Assembly: GCA_963556695.1 (NCBI GenBank)
Contig: CAUWAG010000003.1
Location: forward strand, 2,356,001-2,420,000
Reading direction: 5' to 3'
Length of the DNA: 64,000 nucleotides
From: Anthostomella pinea
Lineage: Eukaryota; Ascomycota; Sordariomycetes; Xylariales; Xylariaceae
Positions 1 to 10,105 of this stretch are shown in pieces. Made by a program: the position numbers and the translations under genes. The notes beneath the pieces were generated by a model. It was not told the DNA's origin. It saw only the letters and a program-made list of their open reading frames with translations, and ran no database searches. The number at the start of each line of letters is the position of its first letter. The stretch's first letter is position 1.

Positions 1-995
1 GTACAACTATATACATTCATTCGATTTATCATCTTCAGCTACACGTCCTGTGTGATTCGTCCCCCGCTGTTGCCACGCCAGTAGGTCAGCCCCAGCTGCT
101 ATTATAATGATTTCATGGTCGATCCAAGTCCTATAGTAGGCTGCGATCACTTGGATACGTCCTTTCTCGCCGCGGTTAGGGTCGCGGGAGGCTTTCGTAA
201 GCTCAGTATATCCTGTGATGAAATTCTTCGTGGCGTGTAAAGTCATCAACACACTGGCAAGGACCTTATGGAAATCGTGATGCTGCAACCATTGATGCAA
301 GCGACCTAGACCTCCGCCGCTCTGGGAAACCCCGCTCTAACTCAGTAGGTACGGTAGTCGTAACTCGTGAAGAATAACAGAGCGTCGCCCATAAGACTCC
401 GACAGGGGCTGACGAGTTTACAGCGGATCGAACCACGCACGTTGAAGGTCCCATATCAGTGAGTAGATTACTTCGTCGATAACCCTACAGCAAGACTAGT
501 GCTAAGCACACGTATAAAGAGGCGTATGAACTAGCCTCGTGGATGAGGGGTGGTCGGCTGTGACACGCCGAGACTCGATGCCGGGCCGCATGCCGCCTTA
601 CAGCGGATCCGGAAAGCATGCGTCGGTCCGTGGCTTAGCGCACACTCTTTGAAACATCCCCAAGCTAGTGATGGGCCATGTAGGAAGAGACAAATCAGAT
701 CGAACCCCTTGATCCCAGTCCACTGCAGAAGTAAATCCGTCGTGCTGATATCCGAGAACACGATGACACCCACATCCCTCCTGGGCCATGAAGTCTAAGT
801 CACTTAGAGATACTTTATGTCATAAGACCCCTTCTGACTTTATTCTTTCAGTTAAAATTGCACCGAGCTTCGCCTTTCCCAGACTTGTTCTCGGAACCAT
901 CCATCCCCCTTCCACCCCCCAACCGTCCCTCTCAATCCACACTCACACCTCTATCCTTTCTTTCCACCCATACAATACCTAACCACCAGAAAAAA
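1..995. other. No gene assigned (left edge)
   Basis: Several short reading frames overlap here on both strands, the longest being 97 codons on the minus strand at 7-300. None shows a recognisable domain. That minus frame could be an exon of a gene cut by the window edge, but I see no splice or homology support. Confidence 0.4.
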
Positions 996-1181
996 ATGCC
1001 ATGTGCGCCGCCAATCCGCGGTGCCAGGGGCCAACTAGTGGCATGGCAAAAGCCTCTGAGGGATCAACAACAGGCCGCAGGAGGCAGCCTTTTCAGACGC
1101 GGCGGCGAATACAAGAACCCGCCGGACATCGCATGGCTGGACAACAGGGTCATTTATATGATCATTGTGCCTGAAGCCTAG
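996..1181 (+). CDS. Possible small hypothetical protein (61 aa)
   Basis: I do not recognise this protein. The start is the ATG at 996, preceded by a run of A after CCACCAG, a good fungal start context, and by a pyrimidine-rich CT tract at 895-965 that resembles a fungal core promoter or 5' leader. The product is hydrophilic and glycine/arginine-rich in its first half and ends in a short hydrophobic stretch (RVIYMIIVPEA). There is no signal peptide and no cysteine pattern. It could be a real small gene or a chance frame; only its leader favours the former. Confidence 0.3.
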   Translation: MPCAPPIRGARGQLVAWQKPLRDQQQAAGGSLFRRGGEYKNPPDIAWLDNRVIYMIIVPEA

Positions 1182-1736
1182 AGATAACGGTGAACGGTTT
1201 TGAGGGATGGGGGATAAGAAAGAGGTTGGAGAAATGTAGCTCCTGGGTTGGTTGGATGGGTTTGGGGATGGGTGGTAATTTGCCGATTCAGGCCCAGGCG
1301 GGAGGGGGCTCTTGTCTTCCTAACTATTCTGTAACCCTATGTGACCCTCTGGGCTCTCTCTAGGACATATCATTGCTATATAGGTGCCTTACGGGTGCTG
1401 TTGGGCGACCTGCTAGACCTGATGATGTCTTTCTCCATTGCGTATCGGCGAGTCATTGCTACCCATACTGTCATCATACGAAAAAAGCGAGGCAATTGCC
1501 GTCAAGATCGAAAAAGAAGTGACATCAAGATGGTAAGAAGATAATAAAACCTACTAGTACTATTGATGATGCCAGCCGTACCAAGCTAGTAGATACATTG
1601 GTATAAGAGACGTCAACACAGGGGATATCAAGAACACCTTGAAACCAAAAGAAACCCGCCCACGCCACCGCAGCACCGACGCCCATTCCCCTCCATGTCC
1701 AAGCCCATGTCCAGCATGCCCAAACACATCATGATC
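1182..1736. other. Intergenic, nothing assigned
   Basis: Contains only short frames without recognisable content. The right part (about 1600-1736) probably holds the 3' UTR of the IQ-motif gene on the minus strand. Confidence 0.4.
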
Positions 1737-3989
1737 TCATCCAGTCGTACCCAACGCCTCTACCGTCTCCCCTTCCCCATTCTGCTGCCCCACCGGCGTG
1801 CGCGGCCGCACCCCCAACTTCTGCAAGAACCGCACGCTCGCCTTGTTCTCGACGCGCAGCACCTCCTCCTTCCTCAGAACCTTCCTCTCTATCGCCGCGC
1901 TCTGGCTCGAGTCCAGCTGCGCCTCCTCTTTCTTGCGGGCCTCCTCGGGCGCCAATATCTTCTCCTTCTGGTGCGTGAGCTTCTGCAGCGCCTCCTTGCC
2001 CTTCTTCTGCGTCTTGATGTAAGCCTCAAGGCCGACGAGGACGGCGTAGCTCTTGCTGATGCTCACGTGGCTCATGTCGACCCCCTCGTCTTCCAGGCTG
2101 TGCACGAAGGCCCTGAAGTTGGAGGCCGGCGGCCTGTAGTGGCCCGAGAGCGGGGAGAGCGACGACAGGCGGCCGTTCTTGACTTTGATCAAGCCTGCGG
2201 CCGAGATGCGCGAGCCCCGTAGGAAGGAGCTGTGCTGGAAGGCGCCGCTGTTCTTGATGCCGACGTAGAGCCGGAAGGAGGTATCGGCGACGAAGATCCA
2301 CGTGTTCTTGCGAACGGACTTTCTCAGGAGCTTGTTGAAGATAGTTGCCGCCGACACGTGCCGGACCTTCTTGGCTCCCTTGGCGTTGTCGAGCCCCGGG
2401 TTTGCGTATTTGGCTGCCATGGCTGCCTCCAGTTCTGACTCCCGCGAAGAATCGGAATCGGAACCGGAACTAGGTTGGCGGTTGTGACTGTGCGGTTCCG
2501 GTGGTGAGTCAATGTTCGGTTTGGCCTGAGTATGCTCTTCGATTGCGGGCGCAAAAGCCGGCGTGGGATCATCTACCGGCACGATGCCATGTATACTATC
2601 CTTCCATTCCTCGGTCGTGTCTATGCGCACTCCGTTCTTTGCCCAAACCAGACGCCCTTCCAAATCCACTTTGACCAAGTAATGTTGTCTCTCTTCGCGA
2701 TTCAAATACCGCACTTGCTCCCGGTCTAACCTCTCGTGCGGACAGGCGGCCAAGTCTATGTTCTTGCCCTCGCCATAGTCCAGCCAGTAAAAGAAGTTTT
2801 CATTGGTATCGCTCTTCTTCCACTCCTCGTGGTAGGTCCTCAGATTTGATCCGTAGCGATGCTTGAGATCTACCATCTCTAGGAAATACTGCAGTCCCAT
2901 CATCTTCGCATGCTCCCGTCGCTTTGCCTGGGCCTTCATCCTCCTCTTCCTCGCAGCCTCCCTCTGTTCGGGAGTCGTTCTCTCCGGCTCCTCATCCGTG
3001 GGCGGAGCTGATGAGCTGCATTTGGAGTGGTCCGAGTCCTCATCTGCAGCCGCGCGCTGGGCAATGGTCGCAATCTTCATCCAATTCCGCCTCGCCGCCG
3101 ACCTGCTGGTGCTGGGCCTCGTGTCGCCATTCGCATCTTCGTTCGTTGGGTTCAGTGAACTGTCCCCTCTAGGCCGCGGGGTGGTCAACTCCTTCCATTG
3201 CGCATCTCTGATTGCATGTGTCCATCTCGTTGACGGATCTAATCCCAGGCCCTGCATCTCCCGCCGCAAGCGATATCCGCGATAGTTACGTTGAATGACG
3301 GTTGCGGCTTTCGACTGCATCAAGTCATGGTCCGGGTCTGCTCCCTCACCGGCTTGCGCATCCTTGCTGCCCGGCCGCGATCGCGACAGGGAGTTCGAGT
3401 GTATGTGCCCGAGCAAGGAATGGCGATGCGCGGCCGCCTTCTTATCGCCATCCACGGCCTTGGTGTGCATAAAGTCCCGCCTCGCCTCCATGCTTTTTTG
3501 TGAGGTCGCGACGGTCTGGCGCTGCAGCTCGTGGTTACGGTGTCGGTGTTCCCTCTCGCGCTGTTCCTGCAGGGTCGCCAATCGCGCAAAGTCCTTCTCG
3601 GAGGGTGGTTGGAGCGAGTCCAGGTATCGCTGGTGACTTCGTGGAGAGGAGCTTGCGTCAGGTGAAGTTCTGGGCTCGGCCTGCAGAGCCAACGACAATG
3701 GCGGGGCCGACGGTAGCGACGGGAGTGACTTTGGAGTTGGCTTTGGCGTTGGCGTTGGCGTCGGCTGCTGCTGATGCGGGGCTGGGGCTGTCATTGGCGA
3801 CGGCGTCGGCGTCGGCGTCGGCGATGGAGAGCGCCCAGACGGCGGCGTCTCTGTCATTGTCGTTATCGTCGTCGGCCCACGTGCAGGTGGCTTGGCGGCA
3901 TCTTCAGACTCTTCTGGACCGGTGGAAGGTCGTTCGAACGTCTTTTTGAAGCCAGCAAATGAACGCCGAAACCAAAACATCAGAGCCAT
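1737..3989 (-). CDS. IQ calmodulin-binding motif protein (750 aa)
   Basis: Single-exon gene for a long fungal protein with one clear IQ motif at residues about 227-246 (core VIQRNYRGYRLRR, fitting IQxxxRGxxxR). IQ motifs bind calmodulin or calmodulin-like light chains, usually without calcium. Residues about 50-110 are low complexity, rich in Pro, Thr and Ser (PTPTPTP), encoded by a GGCGTC-type repeat at 3740-3830. Charged, probably helical segments lie at 140-190 and again in the last 80 residues. The middle (about 340-580) has a conserved-looking block with HRYGSNLRTYHEEW and NFFYWLDYGEG. I infer a calmodulin-responsive scaffold of the kind annotated across Pezizomycotina; no catalytic domain is visible. 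Start: first in-frame ATG at 3989; a second at about residue 45 is possible. Confidence 0.85.
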   Translation of the reverse strand: MALMFWFRRSFAGFKKTFERPSTGPEESEDAAKPPARGPTTITTMTETPPSGRSPSPTPTPTPSPMTAPAPHQQQPTPTPTPKPTPKSLPSLPSAPPLSLALQAEPRTSPDASSSPRSHQRYLDSLQPPSEKDFARLATLQEQREREHRHRNHELQRQTVATSQKSMEARRDFMHTKAVDGDKKAAAHRHSLLGHIHSNSLSRSRPGSKDAQAGEGADPDHDLMQSKAATVIQRNYRGYRLRREMQGLGLDPSTRWTHAIRDAQWKELTTPRPRGDSSLNPTNEDANGDTRPSTSRSAARRNWMKIATIAQRAAADEDSDHSKCSSSAPPTDEEPERTTPEQREAARKRRMKAQAKRREHAKMMGLQYFLEMVDLKHRYGSNLRTYHEEWKKSDTNENFFYWLDYGEGKNIDLAACPHERLDREQVRYLNREERQHYLVKVDLEGRLVWAKNGVRIDTTEEWKDSIHGIVPVDDPTPAFAPAIEEHTQAKPNIDSPPEPHSHNRQPSSGSDSDSSRESELEAAMAAKYANPGLDNAKGAKKVRHVSAATIFNKLLRKSVRKNTWIFVADTSFRLYVGIKNSGAFQHSSFLRGSRISAAGLIKVKNGRLSSLSPLSGHYRPPASNFRAFVHSLEDEGVDMSHVSISKSYAVLVGLEAYIKTQKKGKEALQKLTHQKEKILAPEEARKKEEAQLDSSQSAAIERKVLRKEEVLRVENKASVRFLQKLGVRPRTPVGQQNGEGETVEALGTTG

Positions 3990-5061
3990 ATGATCTTATG
4001 GGCATATTCCCATGCGCTGCGGTCGGTAGATAAACGGGTAGGAGGCTGGACTTGGGGACAGGGGTTCTGTTTCGTCTTGGCATGCCGCTGTTGCCGTCAG
4101 CCACAAGAGGTTTGCCGATTGCCGGACAGGGTGCTGGAGGAGCTGGACTCAGTACATGTAGGTAAGGTATGTCACATCCCCTTTGACGGCGCTGAAACGA
4201 GGGTAATCGTAGGTATTTATGTAAGTATCATGAAGGCATATGGTGACAGCTTGAGCCTACCTTAGCTGCAGCTTGGTTTGTGAATTACTGTGCTTGAAGT
4301 GACACAATCCGGCTATGGATGCCGGCGTAATTCGCAGATGGAAGGAAGTACCCTGGGTCTGAGATTTGCTCATTGACAGGGTCCCATCAGGCTTCCAGGG
4401 CACCGGACGAGCTGCGGAATCAAAGTGAATTCGTGAGGTGAATTCTGGAGGAAGGGCGAAGGTAGGAAGGGTGGTTGGAAGTTGGAAGAGGCGGCCTGTT
4501 ATTACCTTTTGTTGGTGTGCCGCGCTCCCATGTGACTCCCGCCTCATGCTTATCCCGTCATCGGTTGATCCCTCATAGATCCTGCACTTGCCACGGCCAT
4601 GCACCTGCTTACATTATTCAAGGCCATTGTTCAGCCAGCGAACACGAACTCACTGAGCATTGACAAGGGCTGTGGACTCCTGGCCCACTACGATATACCG
4701 ATATCTCAACAATGAGCTGCCACACATGCAGCCACGCCTGACGGTATTCAGCCCCTTCTGTCCTCGTGCCTCTGCCCAGACATGTATGTAAGGTACTGAT
4801 GCTCTTGAGTTATGAATGTTGAACCTGTATGCAAGAGAACTCGTAGGTAGCTACCACTTCTTTCGAGCCCAAATCCGTCCGGTGTCTGACAAGGGGTAGT
4901 ACGGATTGCTTACTTCTCGAAGTAGCCACACCCCAGACAATCGTGGGAAAACACCGATTAGCAACTACTGATGGCGTACTGGGCAAGGTTTCATTCCTCG
5001 GAGTTGTATGACTAGTTGCAGTGAGGTCGCGTTGATGTTGCGAGTAACGACGATTATAGTA
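3990..5061. other. Upstream region of the IQ gene, no gene seen
   Basis: Normal base composition to about 5000, with only short frames. It probably holds the promoter of the IQ-motif gene on its left side. The TA-flanked transposable element begins at its right end. Confidence 0.4.
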
Positions 5062-5268
5062 CTGCCGTTAAGTTCGAAGTTTCTAGCCCCACATCACTGT
5101 TACACACACACACACACACAACACAGTTCTAAGATAGCATGCGACAACGACAAAAGTACGTTTTTTAACGATAACGCTTCCTGACTACCGTTGCATATAT
5201 TATTCTGTATGTTTTAAGATAATCTCAAGTTATTGGTAGTTAAATATATTTCGGGATTATATATACGA

Positions 5269-5418
5269 CGTTAATATAAAAGCGTAATAGTTATAAAGCG
5301 TGTTTTATTATCGCTGCCATTAAGTTGATACGTAAGGTCCTAAACTTCGGCATTTTAACGAATTAACGGTAATAGCAATAAAAGTACGCTTTATAACTAC
5401 TACGCTTTTATATTAACG
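5269..5418. repeat. Internal long palindrome of the fold-back element
   Basis: Arm 1 is 5269-5300 and arm 2 is 5387-5418. Arm 2 reverse-complemented equals arm 1 with one A/G difference over 32 bases, separated by an 86-bp loop. The arms share the words AATATAAAAGCG and TTATAAAGCG. The structure could extrude as a hairpin. Confidence 0.8.
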
Positions 5419-5663
5419 TTGGAAATATTAATTTAACTACATATTAATAAGTACGAATTAAAGCTATCAATATATGTTAATATATACGACGTTTTAATAA
5501 TAATAATAATAACTTTAAATGCCGTACTCTTATCGTTATCGTTAGCCACGTAACTATACGATAATACTTTTAAAATACCGTTATATACATCATATCGTAT
5601 ATTTTTAATAGCTTCAAATTGCTAATATTTAAGAACATACGGAATAATATATGTAACAGTGGT

Positions 5664-5877
5664 TGTGACGGCCTGCACAGACCTTCCCACATGACAAGCG
5701 GATACTTCCTAATAGGGGAAGGATCTGACCAGAGGATCCCCTTAAAGGGGCAACCTCCCACTGTACCTATCTCTCTCTCTCTCTTCATTTCCTCTCTAGT
5801 CTTGATATTCTCGTTAATAGAGTAATAGCTGCTTGCTGCTGGCCATGTCCCAGCTCCTCAGTACGCTCGCCATGACA
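5664..5877. mobile_element. Solo LTR (214 bp) with 5-bp target-site duplication
   Basis: Begins TGTGACGGCC and ends CGCCATGACA, that is the TG...CA termini of an LTR (TGT/ACA inverted). It is flanked by the direct repeat GTGGT at 5659-5663 and 5878-5882. Its composition is clearly less AT-rich than the flanking element. A pyrimidine tract (CTCTCTCTCTCT) lies in the middle. No internal retrotransposon sequence is next to it, so it is a solo LTR, the usual product of LTR-LTR recombination. It interrupts the right part of the fold-back element and is therefore younger than that element's insertion. Confidence 0.75.
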
Positions 5878-6070
5878 GTGGTTAAAAAGTAGTTAAGAAA
5901 GTTATCGTCAAAAAACGTACTTTCTAGTTGTTTAGCACCAGGTTAAAATTGTGTGTGTGTATGTGTAAAAGTGATGTGGGGCTAGACACTTCGAATTTTA
6001 ACGGCAGTATATGTTGAATATACGGATCTTGATGATTCTGTTGATTGTCTTCTTCTTCTGCGTGCAGAGA

Positions 6071-8111
6071 GCGCTCTGCCACTGACCTGGTAGCTGCACT
6101 CATACACGATATTGAGCAGGCCCTTGACCAAGGCCTGGTTACAACAGTAGTCACGTCAGATGTGAAAGGGGCCTTTGATGCTGCCCTAAAGGGACGGCTG
6201 GTGGTTCGCATGAGAGAACAGGGCTGGCCAGGCTTTCTTATAAGATGGGTCCAGTCATTCATGTCTGAGCGGTCCGCAAGAGTTCAGTTTAAAGGTATTA
6301 TGACCGATATAAAAGCTCTCACTTGTGGGCTACCACAGGGTTCACCAGCCTCTCCAATCCTTTACATGCTGTATACCGAGCCAATCTGTGCCCAACTTGG
6401 CATGAAAAGAAGACACTTTGGATATGCAGACGACCTAGCAACTCTCTGTATTGGAAAGAACCTTGAGGAAATAACTACAGAGGCTTCTGAAAACCTTCAT
6501 TTGCTCAATCAATAGGGACACAATAATACTATTGAATTTGACCCCGACAAAACCAAGATCATGCACTTCTCGCGGAAAAAGAACTCAGACAATCCTCCAG
6601 TCCGCCACAAGACAATGAACAAAATAGCTAAGCATTCTATGCGATGGCTAGGTGTCCTTCTCGATAGAAAACTAAACTTCAGAGTTCATGTTTCTCACTG
6701 GGCCAAGAAAGCTAGTAGGGTAGCAAATCACCTTCAAGGACTATGCAACACAGTTAAGGGACTCCCAGTAAAATCAATCAGGAGGGCTGTGAAAGCTTGT
6801 GTTATTCCTATTCTTACACACGGCCTGGAAACCTGGTACCCAGGAATGGAAAAAATCAGGAGCTCAGGTGAGACATCAGCATGGCGCATTAAGGGGCTTC
6901 TTGGGACAATAGATGCTGTACTACGAACGGCAATCAGGGCTATCTTGCCAGTCTGGAAAACACACCCTGGGCATATCCTATATTTTGAATCGCAGATTCC
7001 CCCAGCTGGAGTTCTTGCAGAGTCAATACAACGAAGTCACGGCCTTCGACTAGGACGAATAGACCAGAGATACCCTCTTGTTAGCAGGCTCCAAATACAA
7101 GCCCGCAAGGATCCAACAAGGCTACAAAGGAGCTTCCAGCTAGTCCCTGACTTCTAGAGACCAACACTTACCAGGCCATTATGGAAGAAGCCCCCAATCT
7201 GCAAAGACAAAGACAAAGAAACAGAGCTCTTCAAGCAATGGCTAAAGGAGAGAAATATGAACACTGACCTTATCATCTACTCAGATGGATCACAATTGGT
7301 TGACCAAGGTACAACCCGCACTGGATGGGGTTACACCATCAGGAAAGGCAACACTACTCAAGAAGTATACCGGGGAAAGGGTAGACTTCTGCAAGCAGAA
7401 GTAGTAGATACTGAAGTCTATGGTGCTCTCCAAGGTCTTGCAACAGCCAGGGCAATTAGACACAGAAAACAGCTATATGTCTGCCTGGACAACACGTCAG
7501 TGGTTGATGGGCTTAATGGGACTCCACCCGAGACATCACAGAATATTTTTCTACGATTTAAAGAACTTGTCACAGCACACACTCCTGGAGTGACTGTCAA
7601 ATGGATTCCTGGACACAGAGATATTGATAGCAATAAAGCTGCCGACACATTAACAAAAGAGGGTGCCATACTGGAAACAGACACAATAAGTCTTCCTACA
7701 ATCTCTTGGATCAAGAGAGATCTCAAAAAAAAAGGCAGAAAGGAGTTCAATCAATGGTAAAAAGACCAATCAGAATCTAGGTATCAAGAAGTATACTCAC
7801 ACGCAGTAACTAAAAGAGACCTTATATCTTTTAAGAGGAGTACTTTACACAGACTTCTAGCGGCCAGATCTGGACATAGCGACTTTGCCAACTACCATGA
7901 ACGCTTTGGGCACACAGACTTGAATGATCACTGCAACTGTGGTGAGAAGAAAACACCACAACACATTTTCTTTTGTAAGAGGCTGGGGAAAAATCGGCTA
8001 CTGCCTAGGCATTCGCCTAGGACAGCTTGTTTACAATACTTAGGGGAGAGGAGCACAGAATGGGCAAAATTCGTGGAGAAGAGCAAGTTCTTTTCAACAA
8101 TCTGCCTCTGA
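6071..8111 (+). pseudogene. LINE ORF2 remnant: reverse transcriptase - RNase H - Zn motif
   Basis: One reading frame runs from the truncation point to the stop at 8109-8111, broken by three in-frame stops: TAG after LLNQ (6513-6515), TAG after PDF (7155-7157) and TAA after NQW (7758-7760). Visible RT motifs are SDVKGAFDA (motif A, catalytic Asp), GLPQGSPASPILYMLY (motif B) and GYADDLA (motif C, catalytic Asp pair). RNase H has YSDGSQ, AEVVDTEVYGAL, LDNTS and WIPGHRDIDSNKAAD, so its acidic residues are present. The last part has C-N-C-G...H...C (CNCGEKKTPQHIFFC), the usual LINE zinc-binding tail. All three stops can be derived from TGG or CAA/CAG by C-to-T changes at CpA on one strand, the RIP pattern. 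The copy cannot make a functional protein. Confidence 0.92.
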
Positions 8112-8310
8112 TAGATAGCCTTTCTTGAAGGACCAGATGGATGACCCCAAGGTCATACCGCCGCAACAACGGGGATGGGCCCGTGAGCGGGACTGACTGT
8201 ACTTATTATCTTGAGACCTCCACAACCCTGTGATGCAGAGGCTCTGGGAGGCGTGGTTTGCACTACTGAGGAGCTACCCCCCACGTTAAAAACAAAACAA
8301 ACAAACAAAC
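6071..8310 (+). mobile_element. 5'-truncated Tad-like LINE (non-LTR retrotransposon), copy A
   Basis: The copy carries reverse transcriptase, RNase H and a C-terminal Zn-binding motif, a 3' UTR and an A-rich (CAAA)n tail ending at 8310. The 15-bp sequence TTCTGCGTGCAGAGA occurs perfectly on both sides (6056-6070 and 8311-8325) and is the target-site duplication. The copy begins inside the reverse-transcriptase domain (SATDLVA), so it is 5'-truncated, as is typical of target-primed reverse transcription. An RNase H domain after the RT fits the Tad/I group. A second copy lies inverted at the right end of the window. Confidence 0.93.
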
Positions 8311-8325
8311 TTCTGCGTGCAGAGA

Positions 8326-10105
8326 TTAATCATCTGTCTTCTTGGTGGGTCAGATGCCCTGTGCGTTTCTGCCCCACTGGAGATCTTCCGGTGCCTATCT
8401 CCGGCTCCCATTCAACAGTATATGTACTCTTCAGGTGCGAGGCCCTGCTGTTGGGGAATCGTATAATTGTCGGCGAGAAAGAAGGTTTATTTATCAGGGT
8501 ATTGCCACGAACTTGCCTAAACGTGATCAGCATAGAATAGAACCCGAGCTGCCGAGTTGGAAACGCACCTTCGATGAAACGTTACTATGGATCGTTGATA
8601 CGTGACACTGGCCTGCGTGAGAAGAACATGCTACCAGTGGTACGAGAGAAGGGAGAAGAGTGAGCAACCTTAGCTGGCGCTTGACCTCGGCGATCTAGGT
8701 CTAAGACCACGAAGGAGAATGGTATAGGGTCGCATCCATTGCAACTGTAACTGGGCAGTTGTCCAGCTTCTTGGTAAGGTCATGTAAGACGACCTGCATG
8801 GAAGGATGTGTTTCCTGGCTGGGTGGCGTATCCTCGGCAGCTGCATCAGTCACAGTCACACAGCGCGAGTCAGCAAGCCAAGCCGAACAAGGGCGCGCTC
8901 CATGAGAGCCGCAAGGCTGCGACGACTTCACGTCACTTTGCCATCCAAACTCACCGCATGAGGATGTGGAATTTTCGGGTCATAACCCACCGATAATGAC
9001 CAAAGTCCCGTATGCCCAGCCGGGCCCCTCTGCTTGAGGATGACCACGGGCGCCTACCTACCTAGGTTCATCTCAGCTATGCAGCACAGCTGCTTGCCCA
9101 GGCACCTTAAGATGTCGTCGATAATGATTAAAGTCAAGCCGTTGTGGGTTTGAGCAGCCTATAAACTTAGTTGTTCAGCATACGAGATGAGTTGTCTCGC
9201 CGTCATCTCGACCGAGGCAAGTAATGGCACCAGATCACCGGATCTTGCGCAACACGCAGCGTCAACGACCGAGTCGACCCAGTATCAACGTTAGTCCTGA
9301 CTTCGAGTTCGGGAGCACCGGAGCCGGTAAGTCTTGCGAATAGTTTTCGCGTTTTGAAGTCCATATCACCCTTGGTGTTGAGGTCGCGGTCCCAACACAC
9401 CTGCAGTGAAATAGGACCATGGGCCATCAACAGTGACCTCATGACAACAAGTCGCTGGAAGCCGAGACCGTTCTGTGCGTCATTCGCCAACGCAGTTTCT
9501 TGGATCGCATCAGAAAGTGCTGTGCAGCAATATCCGCGGTGCATCGGTGGAGATACCAAAGTTATTGCGTATCAGTCGTAGTCCGCATTGTCGCATAATG
9601 TGAAAGTCGACGTTGCAGTTTGTGATTCAACGCGGGAGCCTTCATGTTTGCAGATCGACGCTACCATATTGATAATAAAAAGGGGCGACGCCTTATCAGG
9701 CGGCGCGGGGTTAAGACATTGATTAGGCAGCGCACGCTCCTCCTGTTCCGTTCAGCTGGGGGGCATTCGATTGAGCTTGATGGGCAATTGTCCACTGCAG
9801 TCGCTATTGTGTGTTCCCTGCGGTGCACCTCCAGGCTGTTGCCGACACCAACAATCCATCAATGCATTTGACAGGTGATTCAATTGATGACCGCAGCGAC
9901 CACCCCACGGTCCGGACAATGGACCGTCACAGCTAAGCTTCAGCTCGGGCTGCTGTTTGGGAGAATTTGCCAAAAGCGCTGCCTGGAAATGCGAGTCGCA
10001 ACATTTCCACCTGTCCCCTCTCCCGCTCCCGTACCACCATGATTGTATTATCAATCGCTCCACGTACTACCGCCTCCTCGTTCTCTCGCATTGGCGACAG
10101 CAGCG
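8326..10105. other. Intergenic, no gene supported
   Basis: The longest frame is a 118-codon minus-strand frame at 9203-9559 that ends naturally but matches nothing I recognise. A pyrimidine-rich stretch at about 10000-10080 is probably the promoter/5' leader of the SAS4-domain gene. Confidence 0.4.

Larger units (their letters stand above)
5062..6007. mobile_element. Non-autonomous TA-flanked inverted-repeat (fold-back/MITE-like) element
   Basis: The two ends are imperfect inverted repeats of about 130 bp. Left end: CTGCCGTTAAGTTCGAAG..., with TCTAGCCCCACATCAC and a CA repeat, then AAAGTACGTTTTTTAACGATAA. The right end reads the same in reverse complement (6007 back to about 5880). Both ends abut TA (5060-5061 and 6008-6009), as expected for a TA target-site duplication. 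The interior to the left of 5640 is very AT-rich and contains a second, nearly perfect inverted repeat (5269-5300 against 5387-5418, 31 of 32 bases). No transposase frame exists. A solo LTR sits inside. Mobilisation would need a transposase supplied elsewhere, perhaps of the Tc1/mariner superfamily given the TA target; that is inference. Confidence 0.75.

Noticed and set aside
1695..2222. 175-codon plus-strand frame within the IQ gene region
   Set aside because: It is antisense to a long, well-supported gene; a shadow of GC-rich coding sequence.
9203..9559. 118-codon minus-strand frame with a natural stop
   Set aside because: No domain, signal peptide, splice support or recognised homology.
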